NCBI GenBank assembly: GCA_947589005.1
Contig: CANPZO010000013.1
Coordinates: 1-64,000, forward strand
Direction of reading: 5' to 3'
Source of the DNA: an uncultured Clostridia bacterium
GTDB taxonomy: Bacteria > Bacillota > Clostridia > UMGS1883
Length of the DNA: 64,000 bases
Under the pieces are notes generated by a model that saw only the letters and a list, made by a program, of their open reading frames with translations, had not been told where the DNA came from and ran no database searches. Shown in pieces: positions 19,866 to 29,548 of this stretch. Each line of letters starts with the position of its first letter. Within the stretch, counting starts at the first letter, position 1. The translations under genes were made by a program, and so were the position numbers.

Positions 19866-21209
19866 TTATCTGTCGGCGATGGGCACGTACTCCCTCCTTG
19901 GAGCGACGGCCTTGTACGCCGGACGGATTATCTTTTCCGCGCTGACTATCTCTTCAAGGCGGTGGGCGCTCCAGCCAACTATGCGGGCCACGGCGAACAT
20001 GGGCGTGTAAAGCTCCACTGGCAGCCCCAGCATACTGTAAACGAAACCGCTGTAGAAGTCCACGTTGGTGTTTACGCCCTTGTATATCCTGCGCTCCTCG
20101 GCAATGAGCTTGGGGGCCAGCCGCTCAACCGTGCAGTAAAGCTCATACTCGTCCCGCAGGCCCTTTTCCGCCGCGAGGCTTTTCACAAAGTCCTTGAATA
20201 TCTCCGCCCTCGGGTCGGAAATGGAATAGACCGCGTGACCTATTCCGTAAATGAGGCCGGTCCTGTCGAAAGCCTCCTTGTGGAGCAGCCGGCGAAGGTA
20301 AGCCTCCACCGCCTCCTCATCCCTGATGTCCTTTACGTTCTCCTTCAAATCCTCGAACATCTGGACCACCTTGATATTCGCTCCGCCATGGCGCGGCCCC
20401 TTAAGCGAAGCCAGTGCCGCCGCCATCACGGAATAGGTGTCCGTGCCGGAGGAGGTGACTACCCTCGTGGTAAAGGAGCTGTTGTTACCGCCGCCGTGCT
20501 CCATGTGGAGTATCAGCGCCATGTCCAGCACCGAGGCCTCAAGCCGGGTATAGCTCTTGTCGGGTCTCAGCATACGCAGAATATTTTCCGCGGTGTTCAG
20601 GGTCGGGTCGGGCTGGTGAATGTAAAGACTGTTCCCCTCACTGTGGCTGTAGGCGTTGTAGCTGTAAACGGCCATCATTGGGAACTGACTTATAAGATTG
20701 AGGCACTGGCGTATAACATTCGGCACCGAGGTATCCTCGGGATTGGGGTCGTAGGAATAAAGAGTCAGCAGGCTTTTGGCCAGAGTTATCATCATGTTTT
20801 CGCTGGGAGCCTTCATGATAACGTCACGGGTAAAATTCTGCGGCAGGGTACGGCGCTGTGCCAGCTCGTCGCCGAACTCCTCCAGCTCCTTTTTCGTGGG
20901 CAGGTCCCCGAAAAGCAGAAGATAGGCCGTCTCCTCAAAGCCGAAGCGCTTTTCCTTCACAAAATTGCTCACCAGCGTCTTAACGTCATAACCACGGTAA
21001 TACAGCTCTCCGGGGCAGGGGACGCCGTTTTCCTTCGCCTTTACCTCCGAAATATTCGTAAGTCCGGCCATCACGCCGTTGCCGTTTATGTCTCTCAGTC
21101 CGCGCTTAACGTCGTATTCCCTGTACAAATCCGGGGGCACGGTATTGTTCCGGACGCAGCGCATGGCTTTTTCTCTGTCAAGCTCGGTTATTTCAAAAAT
21201 CCTTTCCAT
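19866..21209 (-). CDS. Citrate synthase
   Basis: LILHMEHGGGNNSSFTTRVVTSSGTD, YGIGHAVYSISDPRA, NVDFYSGFVYSMLGLP. Confidence 0.93.
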   Translation of the reverse strand: MERIFEITELDREKAMRCVRNNTVPPDLYREYDVKRGLRDINGNGVMAGLTNISEVKAKENGVPCPGELYYRGYDVKTLVSNFVKEKRFGFEETAYLLLFGDLPTKKELEEFGDELAQRRTLPQNFTRDVIMKAPSENMMITLAKSLLTLYSYDPNPEDTSVPNVIRQCLNLISQFPMMAVYSYNAYSHSEGNSLYIHQPDPTLNTAENILRMLRPDKSYTRLEASVLDMALILHMEHGGGNNSSFTTRVVTSSGTDTYSVMAAALASLKGPRHGGANIKVVQMFEDLKENVKDIRDEEAVEAYLRRLLHKEAFDRTGLIYGIGHAVYSISDPRAEIFKDFVKSLAAEKGLRDEYELYCTVERLAPKLIAEERRIYKGVNTNVDFYSGFVYSMLGLPVELYTPMFAVARIVGWSAHRLEEIVSAEKIIRPAYKAVAPRREYVPIADR

Positions 21210-21544
21210 AAAATCCTCCTTCGGTCATAGAAAACGCGATTTTTATTAATTCTGCTTTTTTACGACAATTTTTTATCTTTCATTAAAAATCCCGCTTTTA
21301 TGTTATGTAACGATTATATCACAAAACATCCGCTTTCGCAAGGACCAACGGAAAATATTTACAGAATAGTAACAGTTTATTATTTTTCAGGTAACACCGC
21401 GCCGAAATTCCGCCATTCGGCACGGAAAAACAGAGCGTTCGGCCGCAGCGGATTTTTGACGGAATTACAAAAATAAACAAAGAACACCGTCATATTTCAA
21501 AGAATTTTAGTCACAAGCGTCGAAAATTCAGAGCGGCGCCGGCC

Positions 21545-22705
21545 TCACTTTATAAGGCCCATTCTGCGCTTTACGGTGAAGATGCGCTCTATGCTCTCGT
21601 CTATCCTCTCCTCCGATATTCTGCCGCTTTGCACGGCCTCCAGCAGGGCGGCGTGGGCGGCCTCGAGGTCGTCCGGCATCAAAAGCATATCGGCGCCGGC
21701 CTCCACCGCCATGACGCAGGCTTCGCCCGCGCCGTACCTGCTCGTAACGGCGCCCATATTCATGGCGTCGGTGATAACTATGCCGTCATATTTCAGCTCG
21801 TCTCTGAGAAGGCCGTTGATTACGGCCGGAGACAGAGTACACGGAGTGTCGTCGCCTACCACGTTGGGCAGGGACATATGGGAAACCATAACGAAGTCCG
21901 CGCCCTTTTCTATGCCCTTTATAAAGGGAAGGAACTCCTCTTCCCGAAGCTGGTCAAGGGTACGCTCGCTGACGCTCATTCCGTCGTGAGAATTGGCCTC
22001 AGTGCTGCCGTGGCCGGGAAAATGCTTAAGCACGGCGCTTATGCCTCGGTTTTTCATGCCCTCCACCTCGGCGGCGACCTTGGCGGCCACGTCAACGGCG
22101 TCGGAGCCGAAGGAACGGACGCCTATCTCAAAGTTATTGGGGTTCACCAGCACGTCCGCCACCGGAGCGAAGTCCATGTTGAAGCCGAGGCCCGAAAGCT
22201 CGAGGCCCAGCCTCTCCCCTATTTTCTTGGCCTGAGAGACCGACTCCACCTCGCTCATATTGCCGTTGTCGGTAACTCCGCAGGTGTCGGAAAGCCGGCT
22301 GACGATGCCGCCCTCCTCGTCTACTCCCAAAAATACCGGTATTTCAAAGCTGACGGAAAGCTCGCCCAGCAGCTTCATAAGCTGCACCTTTTCCTGGGCG
22401 TTTCCGGAAAAGAGTATTATTCCGCCGACCTTGTATTTTTTCGCGTTCTCCACAAACTCCCGGGACAGCACGGTCTCATTCCCGCCGCCGCTGATGGCCT
22501 CGGGCGCGACGTAAAACATCTGCCAAAGCTTATCCTCGAGAGAAAGTACGGTCTCGTCCTCACCGGCGCTTTTGGAGCCCCCGGCCGCGGGAGTGCTTTT
22601 GCCGCCGGCGCCGGAGGCGGAGCCGGCGTCCTTCGACCCTCCGCCGCCAAAGCATCCCGCAAGCAGCAGAGCGGTGGCCGTGATAAGTACAAATATCTTC
22701 TTCAT
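21545..22705 (-). CDS. Glycoside hydrolase family 3 (beta-N-acetylhexosaminidase), lipoprotein
   Basis: KHFPGHGSTEANSHDGMS signature; lipobox LLLAGC. Confidence 0.92.
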   Translation of the reverse strand: MKKIFVLITATALLLAGCFGGGGSKDAGSASGAGGKSTPAAGGSKSAGEDETVLSLEDKLWQMFYVAPEAISGGGNETVLSREFVENAKKYKVGGIILFSGNAQEKVQLMKLLGELSVSFEIPVFLGVDEEGGIVSRLSDTCGVTDNGNMSEVESVSQAKKIGERLGLELSGLGFNMDFAPVADVLVNPNNFEIGVRSFGSDAVDVAAKVAAEVEGMKNRGISAVLKHFPGHGSTEANSHDGMSVSERTLDQLREEEFLPFIKGIEKGADFVMVSHMSLPNVVGDDTPCTLSPAVINGLLRDELKYDGIVITDAMNMGAVTSRYGAGEACVMAVEAGADMLLMPDDLEAAHAALLEAVQSGRISEERIDESIERIFTVKRRMGLIK

Positions 22706-22728
22706 ATTAACTCATCTCCAATAAATCG

Positions 22729-23094
22729 TCACAGTTTTTCATACAAGGCTTTGAGCGCCTCGAAGGTTTCGGGACTGATGTCGTGCTCGATGCGGCAGGC
22801 GTCGTCGCGGGCGACGCTCTCCTCCACGCCAAGCTTGGACAGCAGGGCCATTATCAGCCGGTGACGCTCGTATATCCTTTCGGCTATTTCAAGCCCCGCT
22901 TCGGTCAGTTCAATGTGCCCGTGCTCATCCATGGTGATGTAACCGTTTTGGCGGAAATTTTTCATGGCGACGCTGACGCTGGGCTTGCTGAAACCAAGCT
23001 CCGCCGCGATATCAACGGAATGTACCTCGCCGTTTCTCTGTTTTATCATAAGTATAGCTTCAAGATAATTTTCCGCCGACTCCTGAATGACCAT
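22729..23094 (-). CDS. DtxR/MntR family metal-dependent transcriptional regulator
   Basis: ESAENYLEAILMIKQRNGEVHSVDIAAELGFSKPSVSVAMKN. Confidence 0.92.
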   Translation of the reverse strand: MVIQESAENYLEAILMIKQRNGEVHSVDIAAELGFSKPSVSVAMKNFRQNGYITMDEHGHIELTEAGLEIAERIYERHRLIMALLSKLGVEESVARDDACRIEHDISPETFEALKALYEKL

Positions 23095-23223
23095 TTCTTT
23101 CCCTCCATTATATTTATATATAATAAATCTATGTTATATTATAGCACGTAAATATATATTTTTCAATACTTTTTTGCATATCCGCCCAAATAAAAAAATT
23201 GTTTTACATTTGTGTTAAATCTA

Positions 23224-23252
23224 TTGCAAAAGAAATTTAAAAGGTGTATGAT
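23224..23252 (+). promoter_or_regulatory. Promoter of ireB (TTGCAA-N17-TATGAT)
   Basis: Consensus-like hexamers with 17-nt spacer. Confidence 0.6.
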
Positions 23253-23283
23253 ATAAATAAAGTATTTCAGGGAGGGTCTCGCC

Positions 23284-23544
23284 ATGGCAACAAACCATAC
23301 AACTCAGATCGAGATAAACCGTTCCAGGGACTCGGAGATAGAGTCCATCATCGACCGTGTTCACGCCGCGCTGGTGGAAAAGGGCTATAATCCCATAAGC
23401 CAGCTTGTGGGTTATATCATGTCCGGCGACCCTACCTATATCACCGGACACAAAGGCGCGCGCAGTCTTATAACCAAAGTCGAGAGGGACGAAATTTTGG
23501 AGGTAGTGTTTAAGCGTTATCTTGAAGGAAAGCCGATAAAATAA
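23284..23544 (+). CDS. ireB: IreB family regulatory phosphoprotein (UPF0297)
   Basis: VHAALVEKGYNPISQLVGYIMSGDPTYITGHKGARSLITKVERDEILE. Confidence 0.93.
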   Translation: MATNHTTQIEINRSRDSEIESIIDRVHAALVEKGYNPISQLVGYIMSGDPTYITGHKGARSLITKVERDEILEVVFKRYLEGKPIK

Positions 23545-23555
23545 CACAATTTCAC

Positions 23556-24237
23556 GGGGCCGTAAAAAATGGCGCAGAACGTTCAAGGGCCAAAAACTTT
23601 TATTTAAGATAAATTTGAACATTATATAATCGGTCAATAAAATAATATTTTATTTTTTAATGAAGAAAATTCGCCCTTACGAGCGAATTTTCTCATTTTT
23701 ATGCCCTTGAACTACGGACGAAAATCACCCTCGGCGGCGTCGGGGCAAAGCCCGACTGCGTTCCGACATTTCCTGCGGAAAAGTCGTCACTTGAAGGCTT
23801 GCCCCTCCTTTTTCGCAAAAGGTAACGCTACGTCGTCGCAAACTCGGTATCGCTTTATGCAATTTTTGCAAAATTGCATAATGGCTCATCTCGTTGCTCC
23901 TCCTTCTCCCCACAAACAACTCCGTTGTTTGTGGGGGCCCTATGCTATTCGGGCCTAAAGCGGCCCTCGCGACGGCTTTGGCTCACTAATAACCTTTTGC
24001 GAGATTTTTTGTCCGTCATGCGGGACGGCGGGCTGAAGGCAGCCCGCCCTACGCTACTTTGTTAAGGTAGTGTAGGGCGGCTTGCCCTCAAGCCGCCGAC
24101 TCACAGAGATGGACAAACAAGCCGCCGAAGGCGGTACTTGCTCCACACAAACAACGAAGTTGTTTGTGTGGAAAAGGAGGAACAGCGTTGCATCGATTGT
24201 TCCGACGCCGTTCTGCGCGATTTTTTCGGTCGGCCCC
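23556..24237. repeat. Composite TIR element, copy B1
   Basis: Ends GGGGCCG...CGGCCCC; inner arm GTTCAAGGGC (23581)/GCCCTTGAAC (23703); hairpin GAAAATTCGC...GCGAATTTTC; carries inserted hairpin modules. Confidence 0.7.
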
Positions 24238-24353
24238 CGCGCCTCCAAATTACAAAGTAAGTTTCTAAATTTATGGCGACTTTTTTGTGACTTTTGTGAT
24301 TTTTTTGCGTCCTTATTATTGAACTACTATTTAGGCAGCGGGGAGGTGAGCCT

Positions 24354-24890
24354 GTGACCGACGCTCAGCTTTTGGAAAAACTGAAAAAGCGCAGCCGAAA
24401 GTCGCTGGAAACGGCGATACGCCGCTTCAACGGCTATGTCGCCGCAATCATATACAACACCGGCAGAGGCTCGCTTTCAAGGGAGGACATGGAGGAGCTC
24501 CAGGACGACGTTTTTCTGGCGCTTTGGAACAACGCCGAAAATATCACCGACTCTCTCCGGCGCTATATCGGGGCCTCGGCCCGCAACATGACCCTTAGCC
24601 GGCTGCGGACGCTCAAGCCCACGGCGGAGCTCCCCGGCGACGCGGCGTCGCCTCACGGCAACCCCGAGGAGGAAGCCGAGAAAAACGAACTGGCGCGGCT
24701 GATATTTGAGGAAATGGAAAAACTTGGCCCGCCGGACAGCGAGGTGCTCTCCCGTTTTTTCTTCGGCGGTCAGAAAATGCGTGAAATAGCCGCCGAAATG
24801 GGGCTCGGAATATCGGGAGTGAAAATGAAGATAAAGCGCGGCAGGGAACGCCTGAAAACGGCGCTTGAAAGAAAGGGGGTGCTTCCGTGA
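24354..24890 (+). CDS. ECF-type RNA polymerase sigma-70 factor
   Basis: Sigma-2/sigma-4 layout, EDMEELQDDVFLALWNN and C-terminal HTH. Confidence 0.88.
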   Translation: MTDAQLLEKLKKRSRKSLETAIRRFNGYVAAIIYNTGRGSLSREDMEELQDDVFLALWNNAENITDSLRRYIGASARNMTLSRLRTLKPTAELPGDAASPHGNPEEEAEKNELARLIFEEMEKLGPPDSEVLSRFFFGGQKMREIAAEMGLGISGVKMKIKRGRERLKTALERKGVLP

Positions 24891-25825
24891 ACAGGCACAT
24901 GAAAAAGCTGTTAAAGGAGCTGGGCGCCGACGGCCGAACGGCGGTTTTGAGGGATTCCGGCGGCGTGGTGCGCAGCGTGAACAGAAAGCTGAACCTCGAC
25001 CCGCCCGAGAGGGCACGCTACAGGGTTCAGCGGGCGGTCAGGCTGACCGCGGCGGTCTGCGCCCTTACTCTGACGCTGGCGCTGACGGCCTTTGCCGTGA
25101 GTCGGCTGGACATCTTGGGTCTTATATTCGGAGACGCCGTCGCGCCCTACGTTGTCCGGCCCGCGGCCTCCGTCAGCGACGGACGCTTCCTGTGCCGTGT
25201 GGAGCAGGCGCTGACCTCCCCCTCCGAGGTCACGGCGGTGGTGTCCGTTCAGGGCCTCACCAACGAGGCCGCGGAAATTCTGGCGGACCCGGACCAAAGC
25301 CGTTTTACGGACGGCTTCTGGATAACATATGCCGAGCGGGGACGGCAGCTCCCGACGGGGGCCTCTCTTTGCTCCGAGGAGCTGACGGGGCTGCGCGGCG
25401 GCGGCACAAGCTATTACCTCCTCATTTTCGAGGGGGGTGAAAATCCCGACGGGGCGGACATGGCGGTAGATTTTCTGTTCCTTGAGCAGCCGCCCGAGAA
25501 AAGGCGCATAACCCTGCCCGTAAGCGAGGACGTAGCCACGGTCCACGCCGAGAGGGACGGGGTCAGGCTCACCCTCAGTCCCATCGCCCTCCGTCTTGAA
25601 AGCAGCTCCGCCCTCGACGCCGACGCCGAGCTCGGTTTTCGCATGAAGGACGGCCGCGTAATGACCGAGGCACAGCTTTTCCGTCAGGGCGGCAGGTGCC
25701 TTATCACAACCGAAAGCGAGGACGGTGGGCGGCGCTCAACGCTGACGGTCATAGCCAAGGACGCCCTTAAGCCGGAGGATTTTGAGGCCGTGATATACGG
25801 CGGCGAGGAGTTCCGTCCGGAATAG
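24887..25825 (+). CDS. Putative membrane-anchored anti-sigma factor
   Basis: 4-nt overlap (ATGA-type) with ECF gene; single TM helix followed by large extracytoplasmic domain. Confidence 0.65.
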   Translation: MNRHMKKLLKELGADGRTAVLRDSGGVVRSVNRKLNLDPPERARYRVQRAVRLTAAVCALTLTLALTAFAVSRLDILGLIFGDAVAPYVVRPAASVSDGRFLCRVEQALTSPSEVTAVVSVQGLTNEAAEILADPDQSRFTDGFWITYAERGRQLPTGASLCSEELTGLRGGGTSYYLLIFEGGENPDGADMAVDFLFLEQPPEKRRITLPVSEDVATVHAERDGVRLTLSPIALRLESSSALDADAELGFRMKDGRVMTEAQLFRQGGRCLITTESEDGGRRSTLTVIAKDALKPEDFEAVIYGGEEFRPE

Positions 25826-25878
25826 CAAAGCAGTGTGGGGCGGCTTGCCCGAGGCCGCCGAAAAAGCTTCAAAAAAAA

Positions 25879-25941
25879 GTCGGAACAAGCGACGCATCGC
25901 TTGTTCCGACGTTGTTTTACACGATTTTTTGGGCCGACCCC
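25879..25941. repeat. Half copy (right end) of the B-type TIR element
   Basis: Hairpin GTCGGAACAAGCGA-CGCA-TCGCTTGTTCCGAC then ...cgattttttgggccgacccc, aligning with the right end of B1. Confidence 0.6.
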
Positions 25942-25981
25942 GCGCCTTAAAGGTTACGGGGCGGTTCTTTACGGCCGCCAA

Positions 25982-27721
25982 TCAATACTTGGGACGGGCG
26001 ACATAGTGAGTATGCAGAAGCTCGTGAGCCTTATGGCCGCCGGGCTCGCCAAGATACTCGCTGTAAAGCTGCTTGATATAGGGGTTCTCATGGCTCTTGC
26101 GAATTTTGAGAGCCTTATCCTCGGCGTAAATAGCCTTGGCGCGTTCGGCGGAAACATTCACGTCCATCTTAATTCTGGAAGAAACTATGGGCTGACCGCC
26201 GCCGGTAACGCATCCGCCGGGGCAAGCCATTATCTCGATGAAGTCAACCTGTGTCTCGCCGGAGCGAACGCTGTTGAGCAGCTTGCGGGCGTTGCCGAGA
26301 CCGTGGGCCACGGCAGCGCGGACAGTCTTGTCGCCGATCTGAACGGAGGCGATCTTCACGCCCTCAAGACCGCGGACGGCCTCGTAATCCACGTGCTCGA
26401 TGGACTCGCCGGTGAGCACCTCGGCCACGGTACGGAGGGCAGCCTCCATAACGCCGCCGGTAGCGCCGAAGATAACGCCCGCGCCGGAAGCCTCGTCGCC
26501 GAAGGGAGAGTCAAAGACCTCGTCGGGCAGCTTGGCAAACTGGATACCGCTCTGCTTTATCATCTGGGCCAGCTCACGGGTGGTGATTACGGCGTCCACA
26601 TCGGGAGTGCCGGTCGCGGCCAGCTCGTCCCGCTGCGCCTCGAACTTCTTGGCGGTGCAGGGCATTACGGAAACGGTGTAAATATTCTTGGGGTCGATGC
26701 CGGCCTTTTCCGCGTAATAGCTCTTGATGATGGCGCCGAACATTTCGTGGGGCGACTTGCAGGAGCTGAGGTTGGGGATAAAGTCGGGGAAATTATGCTC
26801 GCAGAATTTTACCCAGCCGGGGCTGCAGGAGGTTATCATGGGCAGCACGCCACCGTTCTGCATACGGTGGATAAGCTCGGTGCCCTCCTCCATAATGGTC
26901 AAATCCGCGCCGAAGTCGGTGTCGAATACCTTGTCAAAGCCCAGTCTGCGAAGGGCGGCGGCCATCTTGCCGGTGACGGGCTCGCCCATGGGGAGGCCGA
27001 ACTCCTCGCCGATGGCGGCGCGTACCGCGGGGGCGGTCTGCACTACAACATGCTTGTCGGAGGCAAGAGCGTCCCATACGTCCTTAACGGAGCTCTTCTC
27101 GCGAAGGGCGCCCACGGGACAAACGGCGATGCACTGGCCGCAGTTTACGCAGTCAACCTCGCCGAGGCTGGCCTCAAACGCGCAGCCGACCTTGGTCTTG
27201 AAGCCGCGCTCCATGGTGTCGATAACGCCCACGGTCTGCACATTCTTGCAGACATTTACGCAGCGGCGGCAAAGTATGCACTTGTTATTGTCTCTTACGA
27301 TAGAGGGAGATATATCGTCGATAGCGTACTCGTTTCTCTCGCCTTCATAGGGTATGTCGGACACGCCCAGCTCGTCGGACAGAGCCTGAAGCTCACAGTT
27401 GCGGTTGCGGGGGCAGGTGAGGCACTTGCGGTCGTGATTGCTGAGCATAAGCTCGAGCACGGCCTTGCGGGCCTCGCGGACGGTGGGGGTGTTGGTCTGT
27501 ACCTCGATGCCCTCGGCGACGGGGTACACGCAGGCGGCCTGGAGAGCGCGTCCGCCCTTGATTTCAACAAGGCACATCCGGCAGGAGCCAGTCTGACTTA
27601 CGTCCTTAAGGTAGCAGAGAGTGGGTATTTCTATGCCGGCGGCGCGGGCCGCCTCCAAAACGGTGGACCCTGCGGGAACGCTGACGGGCTGACCGTTTAT
27701 TTTTAAATTAACCATATCCAT
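25982..27721 (-). CDS. hydA: [FeFe] hydrogenase catalytic subunit (HydA/HndD-like)
   Basis: N-terminal 2Fe-2S and 4Fe-4S domains; H-cluster motifs TSCSPGW, MPCTAKKFE, EIMACPGGCVTGGGQP; short C-terminal SSU domain. Confidence 0.95.
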   Translation of the reverse strand: MDMVNLKINGQPVSVPAGSTVLEAARAAGIEIPTLCYLKDVSQTGSCRMCLVEIKGGRALQAACVYPVAEGIEVQTNTPTVREARKAVLELMLSNHDRKCLTCPRNRNCELQALSDELGVSDIPYEGERNEYAIDDISPSIVRDNNKCILCRRCVNVCKNVQTVGVIDTMERGFKTKVGCAFEASLGEVDCVNCGQCIAVCPVGALREKSSVKDVWDALASDKHVVVQTAPAVRAAIGEEFGLPMGEPVTGKMAAALRRLGFDKVFDTDFGADLTIMEEGTELIHRMQNGGVLPMITSCSPGWVKFCEHNFPDFIPNLSSCKSPHEMFGAIIKSYYAEKAGIDPKNIYTVSVMPCTAKKFEAQRDELAATGTPDVDAVITTRELAQMIKQSGIQFAKLPDEVFDSPFGDEASGAGVIFGATGGVMEAALRTVAEVLTGESIEHVDYEAVRGLEGVKIASVQIGDKTVRAAVAHGLGNARKLLNSVRSGETQVDFIEIMACPGGCVTGGGQPIVSSRIKMDVNVSAERAKAIYAEDKALKIRKSHENPYIKQLYSEYLGEPGGHKAHELLHTHYVARPKY

Positions 27722-27738
27722 TTCAAGCAGCTCCTTCC

Positions 27739-29532
27739 TTACTTCTTCACTACGGCGCCGAACTTACAGGTCTCCATGCAGACGCCGCACTTAATGCACT
27801 TGGTTGTGTCGATGACGAAAGGCTTCTTGATCTCGCCGGAAATGGCGCCCACGGGACACTTTCTGGAGCAGGCGGAGCAGCCCTTGCACTTCTCGGGGTC
27901 GATAACGTAGCTGAGAAGGGCCTTGCATACGCCGGCGGGACAGCGTTTCTCAACAACATGGGCCTCGTACTCGTCGCGGAAGTAGCGGAGAGTGGAAAGC
28001 ACGGGGTTGGGAGCTGTCTGGCCCAGGCCGCAGAGGGAGGCGTTCTTGATATGGTAGCAGAGGGCCTCCAGACGGTCTATATCTTCAAGGGTGCCCTGAC
28101 CCTTGGTGATTTTGTCGAGAATTTCAAGAAGACGCTTTGTACCTATACGGCAGGGAGTGCACTTGCCGCAGGACTCGTCAACGGTAAACTCCAGGAAGAA
28201 CTTGGCGATATCAACCATGCAGTTGTCCTCATCCATAACGATAAGGCCGCCGCTGCCCATCATGGAGCCGATGGAGATAAGAGAATCGTAGTCGATGGGC
28301 GTGTCGATAAGAGAAGCGGGGATGCAGCCGCCGGAGGGTCCGCCGGTCTGAGCCGCTTTGAACTTCTTACCGTTGGGTACGCCGCCGCCTATCTCCTCAA
28401 CTATCTCGCGGAGAGTGGTGCCCATGGGTATCTCCACAAGACCGGTGTTGTTAATCTTGCCGCCCAGAGCGAACACCTTGGTGCCCTTGCTCTTCTCGGT
28501 GCCGATGGAAGCGAACCAATCGGCGCCCTTGTTAAAGATAACGGGAATGTTGGCGTAGGTCTCAACATTGTTGAGTATGGTGGGCTTCTCCCAAAGGCCC
28601 TTTACGGCCGGGAAGGGAGGACGGGGACGGGGCTCGCCTCTGTGTCCCTCGATGGAGGTCATAAGGGCGGTCTCCTCGCCGCAGACGAAAGCGCCGGCGC
28701 CGAGACGCAGCTCGATGTCGAAATCGAAGCCCGTGTCAAATATATTCTTGCCCAGCAGACCGTATTCCTTGGCCTGGTCGATAGCTATCTGAAGTCTCCT
28801 TACCGCGATGGGGTACTCGGCGCGGATGTAGATATAGCCCTGATTTGCGCCGATAGCGTAACCGGCGATGGCCATGGCCTCGAGCACGCTGTGAGGGTCG
28901 CCCTCAAGCACGCTTCTGTCCATGAAAGCGCCGGGGTCGCCCTCGTCGGCGTTGCAGCAGACATACTTCTGCTCGTTAACGCTCTTGCGGGCGAAGTCCC
29001 ACTTTGTGCCGGTGGGGAAGCCGCCGCCTCCGCGTCCGCGAAGGCCGGATTTTTTGACGGTGTCGATGACCTCCTCGGGGGTCATTTCGGTAAGCACCTT
29101 GCCAAGGGCCTGATAACCGTCAACGGCGATGTACTCCTCGATATTCTCGGGGTTGATAACGCCGCAGTTGCGCAGCGCCACGCGCTGCTGCTTCTTATAG
29201 AAATTAACGTCGTTAAGTGACTTGATGTCATTCTGCTCAACGGTCTCGTCATAAACGAGGCGCTTTACGATACGGCCCTTGAGAAGATGTTCCTGCACTA
29301 TCTCCTCGACGTCCTCCTTCTTGACGCGGCTGTAGAACGCCCCCTCGGGATAAACAACGACAACGGGGCCAAGGGCGCACAGGCCGAAGCAGCCCGTCTT
29401 AATGACCTTGACTTCCTTATCCAGGCCGTATTTTACCAGCATCTCGTCGAATTCCTCGTGCAGCACCTCGCTGCCGGAGGAGGTACAGCCGGTACCGCCG
29501 CAGATAAGAACGTGGGATCTAACCAGCTCCAT
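27739..29532 (-). CDS. hydB: NuoF-like NADH-binding hydrogenase subunit (HydB/HndC-like)
   Basis: GRGGGGFPTGTKWDFA, YIYIRAEYP, ESCGKCTPCRIGTKR, C-terminal 2[4Fe-4S]. Confidence 0.95.
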   Translation of the reverse strand: MELVRSHVLICGGTGCTSSGSEVLHEEFDEMLVKYGLDKEVKVIKTGCFGLCALGPVVVVYPEGAFYSRVKKEDVEEIVQEHLLKGRIVKRLVYDETVEQNDIKSLNDVNFYKKQQRVALRNCGVINPENIEEYIAVDGYQALGKVLTEMTPEEVIDTVKKSGLRGRGGGGFPTGTKWDFARKSVNEQKYVCCNADEGDPGAFMDRSVLEGDPHSVLEAMAIAGYAIGANQGYIYIRAEYPIAVRRLQIAIDQAKEYGLLGKNIFDTGFDFDIELRLGAGAFVCGEETALMTSIEGHRGEPRPRPPFPAVKGLWEKPTILNNVETYANIPVIFNKGADWFASIGTEKSKGTKVFALGGKINNTGLVEIPMGTTLREIVEEIGGGVPNGKKFKAAQTGGPSGGCIPASLIDTPIDYDSLISIGSMMGSGGLIVMDEDNCMVDIAKFFLEFTVDESCGKCTPCRIGTKRLLEILDKITKGQGTLEDIDRLEALCYHIKNASLCGLGQTAPNPVLSTLRYFRDEYEAHVVEKRCPAGVCKALLSYVIDPEKCKGCSACSRKCPVGAISGEIKKPFVIDTTKCIKCGVCMETCKFGAVVKK

Positions 29533-29548
29533 TCAGTACACCCCTTCC

